NCBI GenBank assembly: GCA_025331125.1
Contig: JAOALB010000071.1
Span: forward strand, 62,001-126,000
Source of the DNA: Mycogone perniciosa
Lineage: Eukaryota > Ascomycota > Sordariomycetes > Hypocreales > Hypocreaceae
Length of the DNA: 64,000 nucleotides
Direction: 5' to 3'
The stretch's first letter is position 1. Each line of letters opens with the position of its first letter. Below, in pieces: positions 1 through 10,618 of the stretch. Below the pieces are notes generated by a model that searched no databases, had not been told where the DNA came from, and was given only the letters and a program-made list of their open reading frames with translations. Both the position numbers and the translations under genes were made by a program.

Positions 1-843
1 GATTTTGTCGAGATGATCATGACGCCGTCTCTACCCGTCATCATCATAGGCCTTCTCGTCGTCCTCGGCGCTCCCGTCATCCTCCACTTCATCCTCGCCT
101 CTTCAGTAACCTACATCAGCCCGCCCAGCGTCCTGCTCCTCGGCCCCGACAACGCTGGCAAGACTACTCTGCTCACTCTCTTCGAGCGCGGCACCAAGCC
201 CACTCTCACACATACGTCTCAAGTCACCCATTCCGTTGAGCTCAACGCTTCGACCGACTCGGCCACCAAAGCGTCCTTCCGCAACCACGAAGATGCGACC
301 GGTACACATACAAAGTTTCTCCTCGTCGACACCCCCGGCCATGGCAAGTTGCGCAATGTCGCCATGGGGAAGTTGGCCCGCACCGAGAAGCTAAAGGCTG
401 TGGTCTTCGTGGTGGACGCTGCAGCTTTGGGTGAACAGGAGACGCTTGCGCCAACGGCGTCGTACCTCTACGATGTGCTCCTCTTCTTACAGAGGAAGGC
501 GACCGCCAAGGACAAGGCCAAGGCATCTATCCCGATCCTCATTGCCGCCAACAAGATGGACCTTTTCACTGCTCTCCCCGCTTCCATGGTCAAGACACAT
601 CTAGAGGCGGAGCTTGGTCGGATTCGCTCCTCCAGAAGCAAGGGCTTGCTGGATTCCGGGGTTGGCATTGATGATATTGGTTCAGAGGAGCAGGATGGCT
701 GGCTGGGAGAGTATGGCTCTGAGAAGTTCTCCTTCCAGCAGATGCGCGAATTCGACATCGACATCGAGGTTTTACCAGGCAGTATCATGACGGAAGAGCC
801 TGGCGCAGACAAGTGGTGGTGGTGGATTGCCCAGAGGGTATAA
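1..843 (+). CDS. SRP102: Signal recognition particle receptor beta subunit (5' partial)
   Basis: This is the membrane-anchoring small GTPase of the SRP receptor, which docks ribosome-SRP complexes at the ER. The first ATG in the window is at base 13, but the frame is open to base 1 (Asp-Phe-Val-Glu just before it), so the real start probably lies upstream. Near the N-terminus is one hydrophobic segment (LPVIIIGLLVVLGAPVILHF). The GTPase motifs follow in order: P-loop GPDNAGKTT, switch II DTPGHG, and NKMD for guanine recognition. The protein ends in a Trp-rich tail (KWWWWIAQRV), as SRP-beta proteins often do, and stops at TAA 841-843. No intron is needed in the visible part. Family assignment is firm; only the start is unknown. 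Confidence 0.9.
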   Translation, partial: DFVEMIMTPSLPVIIIGLLVVLGAPVILHFILASSVTYISPPSVLLLGPDNAGKTTLLTLFERGTKPTLTHTSQVTHSVELNASTDSATKASFRNHEDATGTHTKFLLVDTPGHGKLRNVAMGKLARTEKLKAVVFVVDAAALGEQETLAPTASYLYDVLLFLQRKATAKDKAKASIPILIAANKMDLFTALPASMVKTHLEAELGRIRSSRSKGLLDSGVGIDDIGSEEQDGWLGEYGSEKFSFQQMREFDIDIEVLPGSIMTEEPGADKWWWWIAQRV

Positions 844-1112
844 TATGGAAAATCATGGCGTACGAGTACGGAATGACAGTATGAAACGTAAATGATAAAA
901 CCTAATAATTATTCTCATGAAATTACGGCCTCTGACCCATTTCTCTTAATCATGTCCAAGGCCGTCGATGTTGAGTCGCATAGCCCATCCATACTCTATC
1001 TAACCATTGCCCGTTGAAAGATAGCAACGCGCTTACTTAAATGCAGCAAAACGCCGACCCCAAAACATAAATCATGACTAGACACTCGAGGTGATTGCAT
1101 CCCACGACTGAT

Positions 1113-2723
1113 TTACAGCTTCTGGTTAACCATCCAGGTGAGCAAGTCAACCTTGGTGACAACCGCAATGGGCTTGGACAGCGACTTGGAGTCTGCGTTG
1201 CCATCGGTGACAACAGCAGCACTGTTCCACTCGAGGAACTTGCTCAGAGTAGAGAGAGTCGTGTCCGTCGTAATCTCGACAAACTTCCTCTTGTCGCCAG
1301 TGTCCTGTCCACTGGCAGCCTTGCGAGGATCGGTGACAACTTCGTCCAATTTCCCAAAGTCAAACATGACATCCTTGACCGGGGACTTGGGGCTTGCTCG
1401 GCCTCGCTCGATGTAGCTAAGAAGGTTTCCGAGCGTAACCAGGCCGACCAACTTGTTTGAGGACGAGAGCACGGGAAGCTGATCGAAGCCCTTGTCGCGC
1501 ATGGTCTCAATGGCCTCGGAGCACAAGGCGGTCGCGCCAACTGAAGTCACAGGCTTTAGGCGCAGGGACGCAACGGTCGCGCCGTGGTATGGGTCCACGG
1601 CCTTGTCTTCTCCAGCTGTGCCAGCGGGCGCATTTTCGATGCCGTTGACAGGCAGCAAATTGTTGGCGGCCAACCAGTCGTCGTCAGCAAATTTGGAAAG
1701 GTAGCTTCGGATGCTGTCAGGCAGGACAACGACTACAACGTCTCCCTTCTTGAATCCAAAATCCTTGACAGCCTGCAACATCGCTGCCATAGCGGAACCG
1801 GAGCTGCCGCCAACAAGTAAACCCTCCTCGGCAATCAGTCTCCTGGCAAGATGGAAAGACTCCCGGTCCTCCGTCTTGTACCACTTGTCGACGAATTCAC
1901 GGTCCAGGACATCGGGAATGAAATCGTAACCAATGCCCTCGACCTTGTAGCCCTCGTTCATGTGCTCCTCGTTCAGGGCCTCGGGCAGAGCCAGGATACT
2001 ACCATGCGGGTCGGCCGCAATGATTTTGACATCTTTGTTGTGCTTCTTCAGGCCCTTTGCAATACCGGTGATGGTGCCTCCAGTACCCGCGCCAGCTACG
2101 ACTGCAGTGACCTTGCCACCAGTCTGCTCCCAGATTTCTTCGGCAGTGCCAAACTCGTGAGCGTCGGGGTTGGCCGGGTTGCCGTACTGATCGAGAATGT
2201 GGGCATTGGGAATCTCTTTCTCCAAGCGTCGCGCGACACCAATGTGTGATTCAGGGCTGTCCCATGCGGCTTGGGTGGGTGTACGGATGATGGTAGCGCC
2301 AAGGGCACGGAGGACGGAGACCTTCTCAGCAGACATTTTCTCGGGTAGGGTGATGATGGTCTTGTAGCCCTTGATGGCACCAACAAGCGCGAGACCAATA
2401 CCACTGTAGAGAGGCAATTAGCGGATGAGAAATGGAGTGTTCCCAAGGGTCATGACATACGTGTTTCCGCTGGTAGGCTCAATCAAGGTGTCACCAGGCT
2501 TGATCCTCCCGCTCTTTTCGGCCTCCTCGATCATGCGCAGCGCTATTCTGTCCTTGGCGCTGCCGCCAGCATTGAAGAGCTCCGTCTTCGCGTAGACTTC
2601 ACACTCGATTCCGAGAGACTGGGGAATCTTGTTCAGTCTGACGAGAGGCGTGTTGCCAATGAGGTCTGTCGCGGATAGGACGGTAGGGGCATTTCGCCCG
2701 ACCTGGGGAAGTTGGGATGCCAT
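1113..2723 (-). CDS. CYS4: Cystathionine beta-synthase, two exons
   Basis: This PLP enzyme condenses serine and homocysteine to cystathionine in the cytosolic transsulfuration pathway. The coding sequence is complement(1113..2403, 2461..2723), 517 residues. The intron 2404-2460 has a GTATGT donor and CTACAG acceptor, and splicing restores the PLP-phosphate loop SGNTGIG. The PLP lysine is K57 in NAGGSAKDR; the glycine loop GAGTGGTITG and the GGSSGSAMA motif follow. The C-terminal third carries two CBS motifs. There is no N-terminal haem domain, as expected for fungal enzymes. I start at MASQLPQVGR (2723); the frame stays open upstream to an ATG at 2864, but that stretch is low-complexity Ser/Pro/Leu and probably 5' leader. 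The gene is convergent with the SRP-beta gene. Confidence 0.95.
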
Positions 2724-4248
2724 TTTCACAAGAATTGGCGAGAATAGAAGAGGCTTTCGTTCGTCCAAAGGCTCAGAAGGGGAAGAAGAAAGAGAGGAAG
2801 AAAAGAGTGAAGAGGAAAAAGGAAGTGGCGGAAAGAGTTTTGGGTGGGAGCATTTTGCCGACACTATGCGCCCCTCAATGGAGGGGTCATTGGCATTTGA
2901 TTAACCTGTCAATGAGCATTACAAGAGGATAAAGGCATCCATAACTATCGTGAGTCGATCAGGATCCTCAAATGCACCATTTGACGGATTTTCTATTCCC
3001 CTTCTAATTTTCTCTGGATTTTCTCGCGGAACAAGACCGTTTCAACGGCTTCCTTGGCATGCTGCTGTTAGGACTGGATGAGATGAGATGAGATAAGATC
3101 AGAGGATCGATCACATGCGTGATCTTGGCACAGGATGAGGTAATTCAAGGGTTAGGGTTGGTTGTATCGCGGTAATCGGGGTTAGGGTCGTCACTCCTCA
3201 TACCCAAATCTCAACAGCAACTCTGCATCATCACCACAATGAACAGACGTCACGATAGTGGAAATCAGCCCAATGCCTTTTGATTCCATCATGTAAACTT
3301 CTCCATCCGATGCAACAGTGACTAACAACGATAAAAGCTTGTCTACTCACCGCGTGTGAGCCTCAACGGGGACGAAAGGCAGCGCAGTGTGTGGTTACAC
3401 AACAAATGGCTCTAAGAACAAAACACAATCCTGGTGGAACTGTATGCTCTTATGCTCCCCCGCTCCCCTTAGTCCAAGCAATCGCCATCATGCACGAAAA
3501 TGGCGATAGCGGATCTGTTACGTCGGCAACTTTCGTGGAACCCGAGCATGCATACGCCTTCTATTCCATCTCGCAGATTGCTGAAGAGTCATTGACCATC
3601 TCGTTTTCGTCATGGTGCCCCTGGCTGACAATTGTAGTATTTAGCGACCGAAATACTACAATGTTTGCAAATCCAAAGCCGGGTTCCCCCCGCCAAGAAG
3701 GGTCCGTTCATGATGCTGCATGCACACGTCAAAAGACCCAAGACTTTCGAAGGTTCTGGACCACGCAATCGCGATAACCGCTTACAGGAATCTGTCTATC
3801 ACGTCTTAGGCGACATTTCGCTGCATGGAATCTTTGCCATTTGGCTGCCAAGAAGGCTAGAGCTTCTAGGATCGGAGCAAACAGGATAAAGGTGCAGCGG
3901 AATGCCAATAAGCTTGAATCTCCGCGGCGCAGGCTTGCCCCACTGAGGCGGCCTTTAATAATGCGACCTGCCCTTTTGGCTCAGGGATTTCCCATTCAGG
4001 CAACGAGAAAGACAAACTTAATCTGGAGGTGCCGGGGATTAAGCTCCTTACACTACTGAGATGCATACAATGTCTCAATAGGCATGGACAAGAGCAGTCG
4101 TGATGGCCGGCGGTGACGCTCAATATCACATTGCTCGCGGTTACTTAAAGCCCTCAGGTTCCAGACAGAAAACTTCTCCAGCATCCCATCAGTCTCTGCC
4201 TTCAATTGCCAATACCCTTCCAAGGCAAGCCAAAAACAAACTCTAGCC
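2724..4248. other. Intergenic region between divergent genes
   Basis: This is a shared promoter region of about 1.5 kb between the minus-strand cystathionine beta-synthase and the plus-strand aminopeptidase. It starts with a purine-rich run (about 2770-2830). It also contains two short telomere-like stretches with TTAGGG at 3152-3157 and 3182-3187. The open frames here (for example 3391-3777) show no recognisable protein. Confidence 0.5.
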
Positions 4249-5961
4249 ATGAAGCTTTGGCACAAGCTGCTGTGCGCCGGCTGTTTTGCCACGGCCGTCG
4301 TTGCCCATGACCCGTTGACACCAGACAAGGTCGAGGCAGATGTTAAAGAGGGAAAGTCAGTACCCTATCCCTTTCTCTGATTCTGAATCCATTGAAGCAT
4401 TTCATGGTCCTAACAAAAAATCTCAGTATCCAAAATGTGCTTTGGAACCTGAACAAGATTGCCAACGACAATGGCGGCAACCGAGCTTTCGGACTGCCTG
4501 GCTACAAAGCCTCTGTCGACTTCGTTCTTGAACGGGTGCAGAAGCGCTTCGGCAAGGATCTGGACACCTATGTCCAGCCTTTCCCTCACATCTTCGAGAC
4601 TACGAGGAAAATTGCAGTCAAGGGCCCTAAGGGTGAAGACGTCTATGCCATTACCCTCCAGTACAATACTGCCACGCCTGTGCCTGGTGGCATCACTGCT
4701 CAGTTGATCGACACACCCGTCGACGACGCACGGGGATCTGGCTGCTATGCCGACCAGTGGGAGGGCATTGATGCGACCGGAAAGATCGCCCTCGTTAAGC
4801 GAGGTGTTTGCGCAATCGCTGACAAACTCAAGCTTGCCAAGGCACATGGTGCACTGGCTGTCATCTTGTACAACCAACTGCCAGGAAAGCCAATTGGATC
4901 GGCCACCCTCAGCGCATCCAATATCGGCCTGCTGGTGCCGGTTGGTGTCATCACTCTCGAGGATGGCACTGACTGGAGCAAGCGTCTCGCTGCTGGAGAG
5001 AAGCTCGAAGTCAACCTGCTTGTCGACTCTGTTGCCGAGACCAGGGAGACCTGGAACGTCATCTCTGAGACCAAGGAAGGTGATCCCAACAATGTCATCT
5101 TGCTCGGTGCTCATCTCGACTCCGTTCAAGCAGGTCCAGGTAATCATACTTGATCGTCAAACTCCAAGGTATGCTGGTGAGGTTAACTTGGAAATAGGCG
5201 TCAATGACGATGGCAGTGGTACCGCTGCTCTCCTTGAGCTGGCAGAATCGTTCACGAAGTACAAGGGATTCAAGAACAAGGTTCGATTCGCTTGGTGGGG
5301 AGCTGAAGAGTAAGTATTGCCTTGGATATCTATATATTGCCAGTCTGATTGCTGACTCTTTCCCCAGGAGTGGCCTCGTTGGATCTCTCTACTATGGACA
5401 GCATCTCTCTGAGCAGGAGGCTGATCGTATCCGGTTCTACTTCAACTACGATATGATCGGTTCCAAGTACCCCTACTATGCCGTTTATGCCGATACCGAA
5501 GCCCACAAGACCGGTGGCAAGTTTCTCCTCGACTACCTCCAATCCAAGGGCAAGAACGCTTATTATGGGTAAGTATCTAACCAACTAATATGGGAGATAT
5601 GTTGCTAATCATTGTTCACAGCGGTTTCGGAACGTCTTCCGATTACGTCGCTTTCCTCAACCTCGGCATTCCATCCTCTGGCCTATTCACTGGCGCTGCC
5701 GCAGCACAGGACCCATGCTACCACCAACCCTGCGATACCATCGACAACATCCACTGGGAAGCCATCACTTTGAACACCAAGGCTGCGGGTCGCGCAGCCG
5801 CAGAGCTTGCCCTAAGCCTTGAGGGTATTCCCCTTCGTCAGAAGATTAGCCTCAACCCGAAGAGCAAGAAGGCCATTGCGAGAAGCCTGAGCAAATGGGC
5901 ACAGGTTGAGAATGTGGTTGAGAAGACTCACAGCTGCGGCGGTGGCAACAACGTTGTCTGA
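4249..5961 (+). CDS. Secreted M28 leucine aminopeptidase with PA domain, five exons
   Basis: This is a zinc aminopeptidase of the Lap2/aminopeptidase Y type that removes N-terminal residues from peptides outside the cell or in the vacuole. Exons are 4249-4355, 4427-5139, 5198-5309, 5368-5568 and 5622-5961, giving 490 residues; every intron has GT...AG ends and the first has a CTAAC branch point. A signal peptide covers about residues 1-19. A PA domain lies at about 110-250, inserted before the catalytic core. Candidate zinc ligands and catalytic residues are H265 and D267 (GAHLDS), the Asp pair in GVNDDGSG (277-278), E310-E311 (WGAEE), D339 (DMIGS) and H412 (CYHQPC). Two cysteines next to H412 may form a disulfide. 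The length fits the family. Secretion is inferred from the signal peptide; no vacuolar signal can be recognised. Confidence 0.93.
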
Positions 5962-6417
5962 GGCACAAAGTAGTTGGTTTATAGAGCTTTATCAATCTCA
6001 TCTTCCAGTAAAACAGAATTAATGAGTTAATCATTAGAGCATTATGAGTAAATAGAGATACATGATTTTTTTTAAAACGATGGCCACTAGCGCCTCCAAT
6101 ATTTCCATGATTATGTTTCGAAGCTCGCTGATGAGTCCTATGTAATACAGATCTCTCATTTATCCATCACATGGCATTGGGCCGTCTTAAAAGCCCCCAT
6201 ACCTTCTTCTTCCTCTGACGATTTCTGAATCCATAATCACATCAGTCGATTTGTTCTATCGTTGGAGCAGGCCGCAATGTACTCACTTGACGCTAATACT
6301 CATCGCCCATCTCATTCCTTGACGATGAAGGTCGTTTCCAAGACAGTCTTCCATCACGCGTCGCGAAAGAGCAAAATCCAGTCATGAACTTGGCCAACTC
6401 CTTCAACGAGGCGATCC
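5962..6417. other. Convergent 3' intergenic region
   Basis: Convergent 3' region of about 450 bases between the aminopeptidase and the minus-strand membrane protein. It is AT-rich near 6000-6080. No gene or obvious repeat is seen. Confidence 0.5.
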
Positions 6418-6960
6418 TCAGGACACACGCCGAATTTGAGGTTTCCGTGGGTTCGGTATCGGAATCGCCCGATACGTGGGGAACTTCGGCCCTCCGGGTA
6501 TCCTCTCCGCCACCGGCGGCGGTTTCTGAATCGAGACTGGCGGTTGTGGTCTCGGTCTCTTCTTCGAGCGGTAGTGTGTCGTCGTCTCCTCCTCTTCTAG
6601 ATATGAGTGCGTGGCACGGCTGCTGACTTTGTCATCGTACTCGATAGGCATCCTCCGGTTGCCGACGTAGCAGAAGCCCACGAGGAGAAGGAGTACGACG
6701 AAGCCTACGACACCACCTAATATTCCACCAATTTGCTCGCCCGTTAGGCCCTTGTGAGGTTGCGACGTTGGTATTGGCGGTGGACTTGGTGAAGCTTCTG
6801 GAGGAGGGGTCGGTGCGGTGCTGCCGAGGGTGACTAGGGTCGTGATGGTGGTGGACTGTCTTGTCAAGGTCTGGGTGATTACGTAGAAGCTGGAGTCTTG
6901 CCGGATCTCCAGCTGGGCTGGTGATGGCGCCTCGGTAGGTGCTGGGACTGGTAATCTCAT
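6418..6960 (-). CDS. Small single-pass membrane protein, Pro/Ser/Thr-rich ectodomain
   Basis: I do not recognise a specific orthologue. The 180-residue frame has a Pro/Ser/Thr-rich N-terminal half (for example PTPPPEASPSPPPIP) likely to be O-glycosylated. One strong transmembrane helix lies at about 77-99 (starting GGILGGVVGF and ending VGFCYVG), followed by NRR and a basic, Pro-rich tail. This layout resembles Mid2/Skg6-type fungal wall-stress or polarity proteins, but no sensor domain can be identified. There is no N-terminal signal peptide, so either an upstream exon is missing or the helix itself acts as signal-anchor. The stop is TGA at 6420-6418; the start ATG at 6960 is the first in frame. 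The gene is probably real because composition and topology are coherent. Confidence 0.55.
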   Translation of the reverse strand: MRLPVPAPTEAPSPAQLEIRQDSSFYVITQTLTRQSTTITTLVTLGSTAPTPPPEASPSPPPIPTSQPHKGLTGEQIGGILGGVVGFVVLLLLVGFCYVGNRRMPIEYDDKVSSRATHSYLEEEETTTHYRSKKRPRPQPPVSIQKPPPVAERIPGGPKFPTYRAIPIPNPRKPQIRRVS

Positions 6961-8514
6961 TTTGATGCCTGCTGCAAATGGATTGTTATGTTGGAGTCAA
7001 GAACCATCCGAGAACTCATCGGCTGGGACCAAGCCATTAATACACATCTATTGACCGCTAGCTTTCTCTCTCCCCCCCTTTTCCAGTTCACACAATCCAT
7101 CGTCACCGCGATATGTAGGCATGCACGCCGTGCAACAGCGCAGCATCAAAGAAGCCCCCAAGACACACCAGTCATATGATGAGGCCATGCGGCTTGGCCC
7201 GCCCACTATCACCAAGCTAGGGCGAGCCTTTGTTCGTAGGCAGACAAGCCCGCCCGATTTGCGGACTGTCGAAATGGCGGCCTTTTGCGTTATCTAAACA
7301 TTTGACGGGTCGGCTGGCGTGTTTTTGAAGGTGGGGAGGCATGTGATGCATAGACGTCAACGGTTGGCTGGCTGGTTGCAGGTGGTGGTCCCGCATCCAA
7401 TTCGATAGGTCGAGAGGATCTGCCTTGTTATGCAGGCATATCCAATGAGGGGAAGATACGCCGTGATGTTGGTAAAGTTGGGCTAGTCCTCTGCTCCAAA
7501 GCGGACACGAGATGTCAAAGTCTGGGTTTGGATGTCAGGAGTGCAGATTAGGCGACAGCTAGGGTGGAGTAGTAGGCCCGCAGGATGTTTGCTAGGCAAG
7601 ACAAATGTCCGGGGAGATGACACATTCGCCGCATCAATAGGAGCCTTGAGCATTCCTTGGTTATGTAGAAGAACACATCCAACAGCAATAGCAAGGATAT
7701 GATGGTATTAAAACGGGGCTTGGGTATCAATGAAGAGCCAAGCCTGTGATGCGTTGTCTTGAAACATCATAGCCCTGTTGTCACCTACCCTATAGAAAGG
7801 CGTTTTCCCCCCGACTCCCAGCAAGAAATGCATCGCCCGCCATCCGATTTGTAGTCTTGTCATTCTGATTCAGTGTATATATCAGGCTGTGTTTTTTGGT
7901 GACCCTGAATGGCAGTTGTTTGGTCATTGTCGCAGTGTCATGGCGGGAAAGGGGAGAGGCAAGGGCTCTGGTTCTCTCCATTCATCATAGCAGGCTGTTC
8001 ACTCAGTCTAACTCTTATATTTTACTAATATGAGGCGATCGGAAGACGAATCATGACTATTACTCGTACCTCGTGATCGCCCTCTAGTACATAAATGCCT
8101 TCCACGCGGATCTACGGATCTACCCGACCAAGACCCGGATGATGTGGGTCAAGTGGGGCCGAACCGACCGAAGCTTGATCCGGTCTCACACGGCACTGTT
8201 TGAGACACGATGAGCAACAGGTGATTCAGGCGAAGAGAAACACGAGACTAACTAAGCGATTTGTATTTAATAAATAATTAGGTAGACCAACTAAACAAAT
8301 TACCTATAAAAGCAGACTAAACTACAGGCATTTAGGTCCTCCTATATCCAGGAATCATCCTTTCCACAGACAACAGCACGCGTCAGTCTTTTTTTGTCAT
8401 CGTGATCAATCAGATGCAATCTTTTACCGTGACTCCCAACTCCCCATATGATCGCCCCGTTATTTATCGAGCCTTTTTCGAACATTTCTTCTCCTCCGCC
8501 CATTATTCTCATCA
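6961..8514. other. Intergenic region, no gene seen
   Basis: About 1.55 kb upstream of the small membrane protein and downstream of the chitin-synthase-like gene. Only short unconvincing frames occur (60 codons or fewer on most strands). The 8260-8330 stretch is AT-rich. Nothing recognisable was found. Confidence 0.45.
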
Positions 8515-10618
8515 TTAGTGTGTTCCTCGTCCGCCGACATCATCGCCATCTTTTTCGTTGTCTCCTTGGATGACCTCTCTGGTCTTGCCCCACTTGAAGT
8601 CATCCGAGTAGGTGAGTGAATAGACCAAGATGATGATGTTCATGAAGGGTGAGGTAACGAAGTGGAGGAAGTAGCCGATGAAGTACTGCGCGCGCTCGAG
8701 GGTGTTGCGAGGAAGCCAGAAACCGATACAGAGAGAATACAACTATTGAAGCAGGTTAGAATGTGCGCTGTGACCAAGTGACTGGTCTGAAGAAGACCGA
8801 GGAAATGGGAATAGGGAGCAAAGGGGAGACTTACATAGCGAAACCAAAGAACAGCGATAAGACCGAGGAACACTGGATCGGAGAACATTTCCTTTCCACG
8901 TCGGACAAACAAAATGATCAGTTCACAGAAAGCCGCAATGATGAAAGGTGTGATAGCCCAGGTAATGACAGCGATGATGCTCTGGACCCTTTCGATAAAG
9001 ATAATACCCGGTCGGAAGATCATAACGAACTCATTGGAGATACTGCCCAGAGCCCACCGCTTGCGCTGCGACAGGAAAACTTTCCAGTTCTGGGGGACGA
9101 TGGTGAATGCCTTGGCGCGGAGCGCCTGGGCCGTCTGCTTGGCGGGGAAAAGACTGAAGATGATGGATGCGTGGATGCTGTCCTCGGAGTAGTTACCCAT
9201 GATGTGCTGTGTCATAACGTCGTTGGGCTTGGGGCAGTAACCGAATCGCTCACGAAGGACGGCATCACCAAAAGTAGACTCGTCGATGCGGATGAGCTGA
9301 CAGCAACCCGGCAAGCAATTGACCTTACCAGTGATGCGAGACTGGAACATGCGACGAAGGCCTTGGGTCTGCGAGTACTCAACCGATTGATAGAGGGACC
9401 AGGGACCGAAGTTCTTGCCATCAAAGTCAACACAGACGTGACCACAGACACCGACAAGCTTAGGGTTTTTGCGGATCTCCTTGAGCATCTCGATGACACA
9501 CAGTTCGTCGAAGACAGTGTCAGCGTCCATTCCCACAAGATAGTCAATGTCTTCAAGACCATGTTGGACAAAGTTGTTGCCTATGTGTTCAAAGACTTCT
9601 TTGTTGAACATGGTGACGATGTTCTCAGAGCGTTGCTTGTAGTGGTAGAGGAACGAACGTGCAAAGCACAAGCTGTCACGCTTGCCCTGGTTGTAGCGCT
9701 TGCCGACGAAGACATAAGGAACACCCTTATAATTGCCAGTCTGGACCTTGATAGGCATGAAGAGACCATCTCGAGCGCGGTAGCCGTTCTCAAAGTTCCT
9801 GCATGGACCAGGCTCAAGGATATCTTCGAGGAGGTATCCCTGGGTTGTCTTTTCCATTCCGGGGCCACGAACGTTGCCATCGACTACGATAAAGATAATG
9901 CGAGGATGTTGACCGATATGCTTTTGCTCAATAAGAGAGTCGAGGGACCTGGTAAGCTCCTCGTGGGTCTCATTGTAGCAGGGCAGAAGCATGACTAGTT
10001 TTTCGGGCTCGTCGGGAATAATTTCTTTCGGTCGCCAGAGGAAACACAAAACCCGAGTGACGAGGAAGTGGAGAATGATGCAGACAATCATAAAAGCCTG
10101 AAGCATGGTGTTGGAGCTAAGAAGAACAATGAAGAGGTAATAAACCTGCCAGTAGGTCCAGCCGACATAGATGAGAGCAGCATTGAGGGCAAGCAGTCCG
10201 AAGATGAGGCTCCATTTTTGGAGTCGAAGCAAGCTCTTGGACACGCGCTTGAGTTCCACATCAGAGTCCCATCGAAGCTTGGCCTCTTCTTGGAGGATGG
10301 ATGAGGTGAATGAACTAGTCGAGTTCAGACCGAGCGAAGCTTGAGACAGAGGAGTTTGTGTGCCCGGTGCGAAGCTGCCGTTGATGTTTCGGATAACGGA
10401 CTGCAAGGAGGTTAGAAGCGATCACCGCCTCAAGAAGGAGTGTTTCTTACCGAGTCTCTTGAGTTTGGCATGTTGAATCCTTTTGTTTGCATGGAAACTG
10501 GAGGGTGATCCATCCTTGACAGTCTCTTTGACGATTCCCCTTCCTCAGGCTTCTTCATCGCCCTTCTTGACGACTCCCCTTCCTCGGGGGGAGGAGTAGA
10601 CAATAGAGACGAGGTCAT
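8515..10618 (-). CDS. Chitin-synthase-like family 2 glycosyltransferase, three exons
   Basis: This integral membrane transferase probably polymerises UDP-GlcNAc or a related sugar at the plasma membrane. Exons are complement(8515..8742, 8835..10400, 10451..10618), 653 residues; introns 10401-10450 (GTAAGA donor) and 8743-8834 (GTAAGT donor) both restore frame. After a hydrophilic N-terminus come two or three helices (about 120-175), a cytosolic GT2 domain starting at KLVMLLPCYNETHEE, the Asp triplet MDADT (about 347-351), a CLPGC motif, a SED motif (about 461-463) replacing the usual EDR, and QRKRW (501-505) instead of QRRRW. Five or so C-terminal helices follow. There is no myosin or cytochrome-b5 domain. 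Size and motifs suggest a class VI-like chitin synthase, but the class needs a tree. The chitin deacetylase gene lies 3 kb away. Confidence 0.82.

Noticed and set aside
8763..9998. 411-codon plus-strand open frame
   Set aside because: It lies fully antisense to the GT2 gene, whose protein has clear conserved motifs; the plus-strand translation has none.
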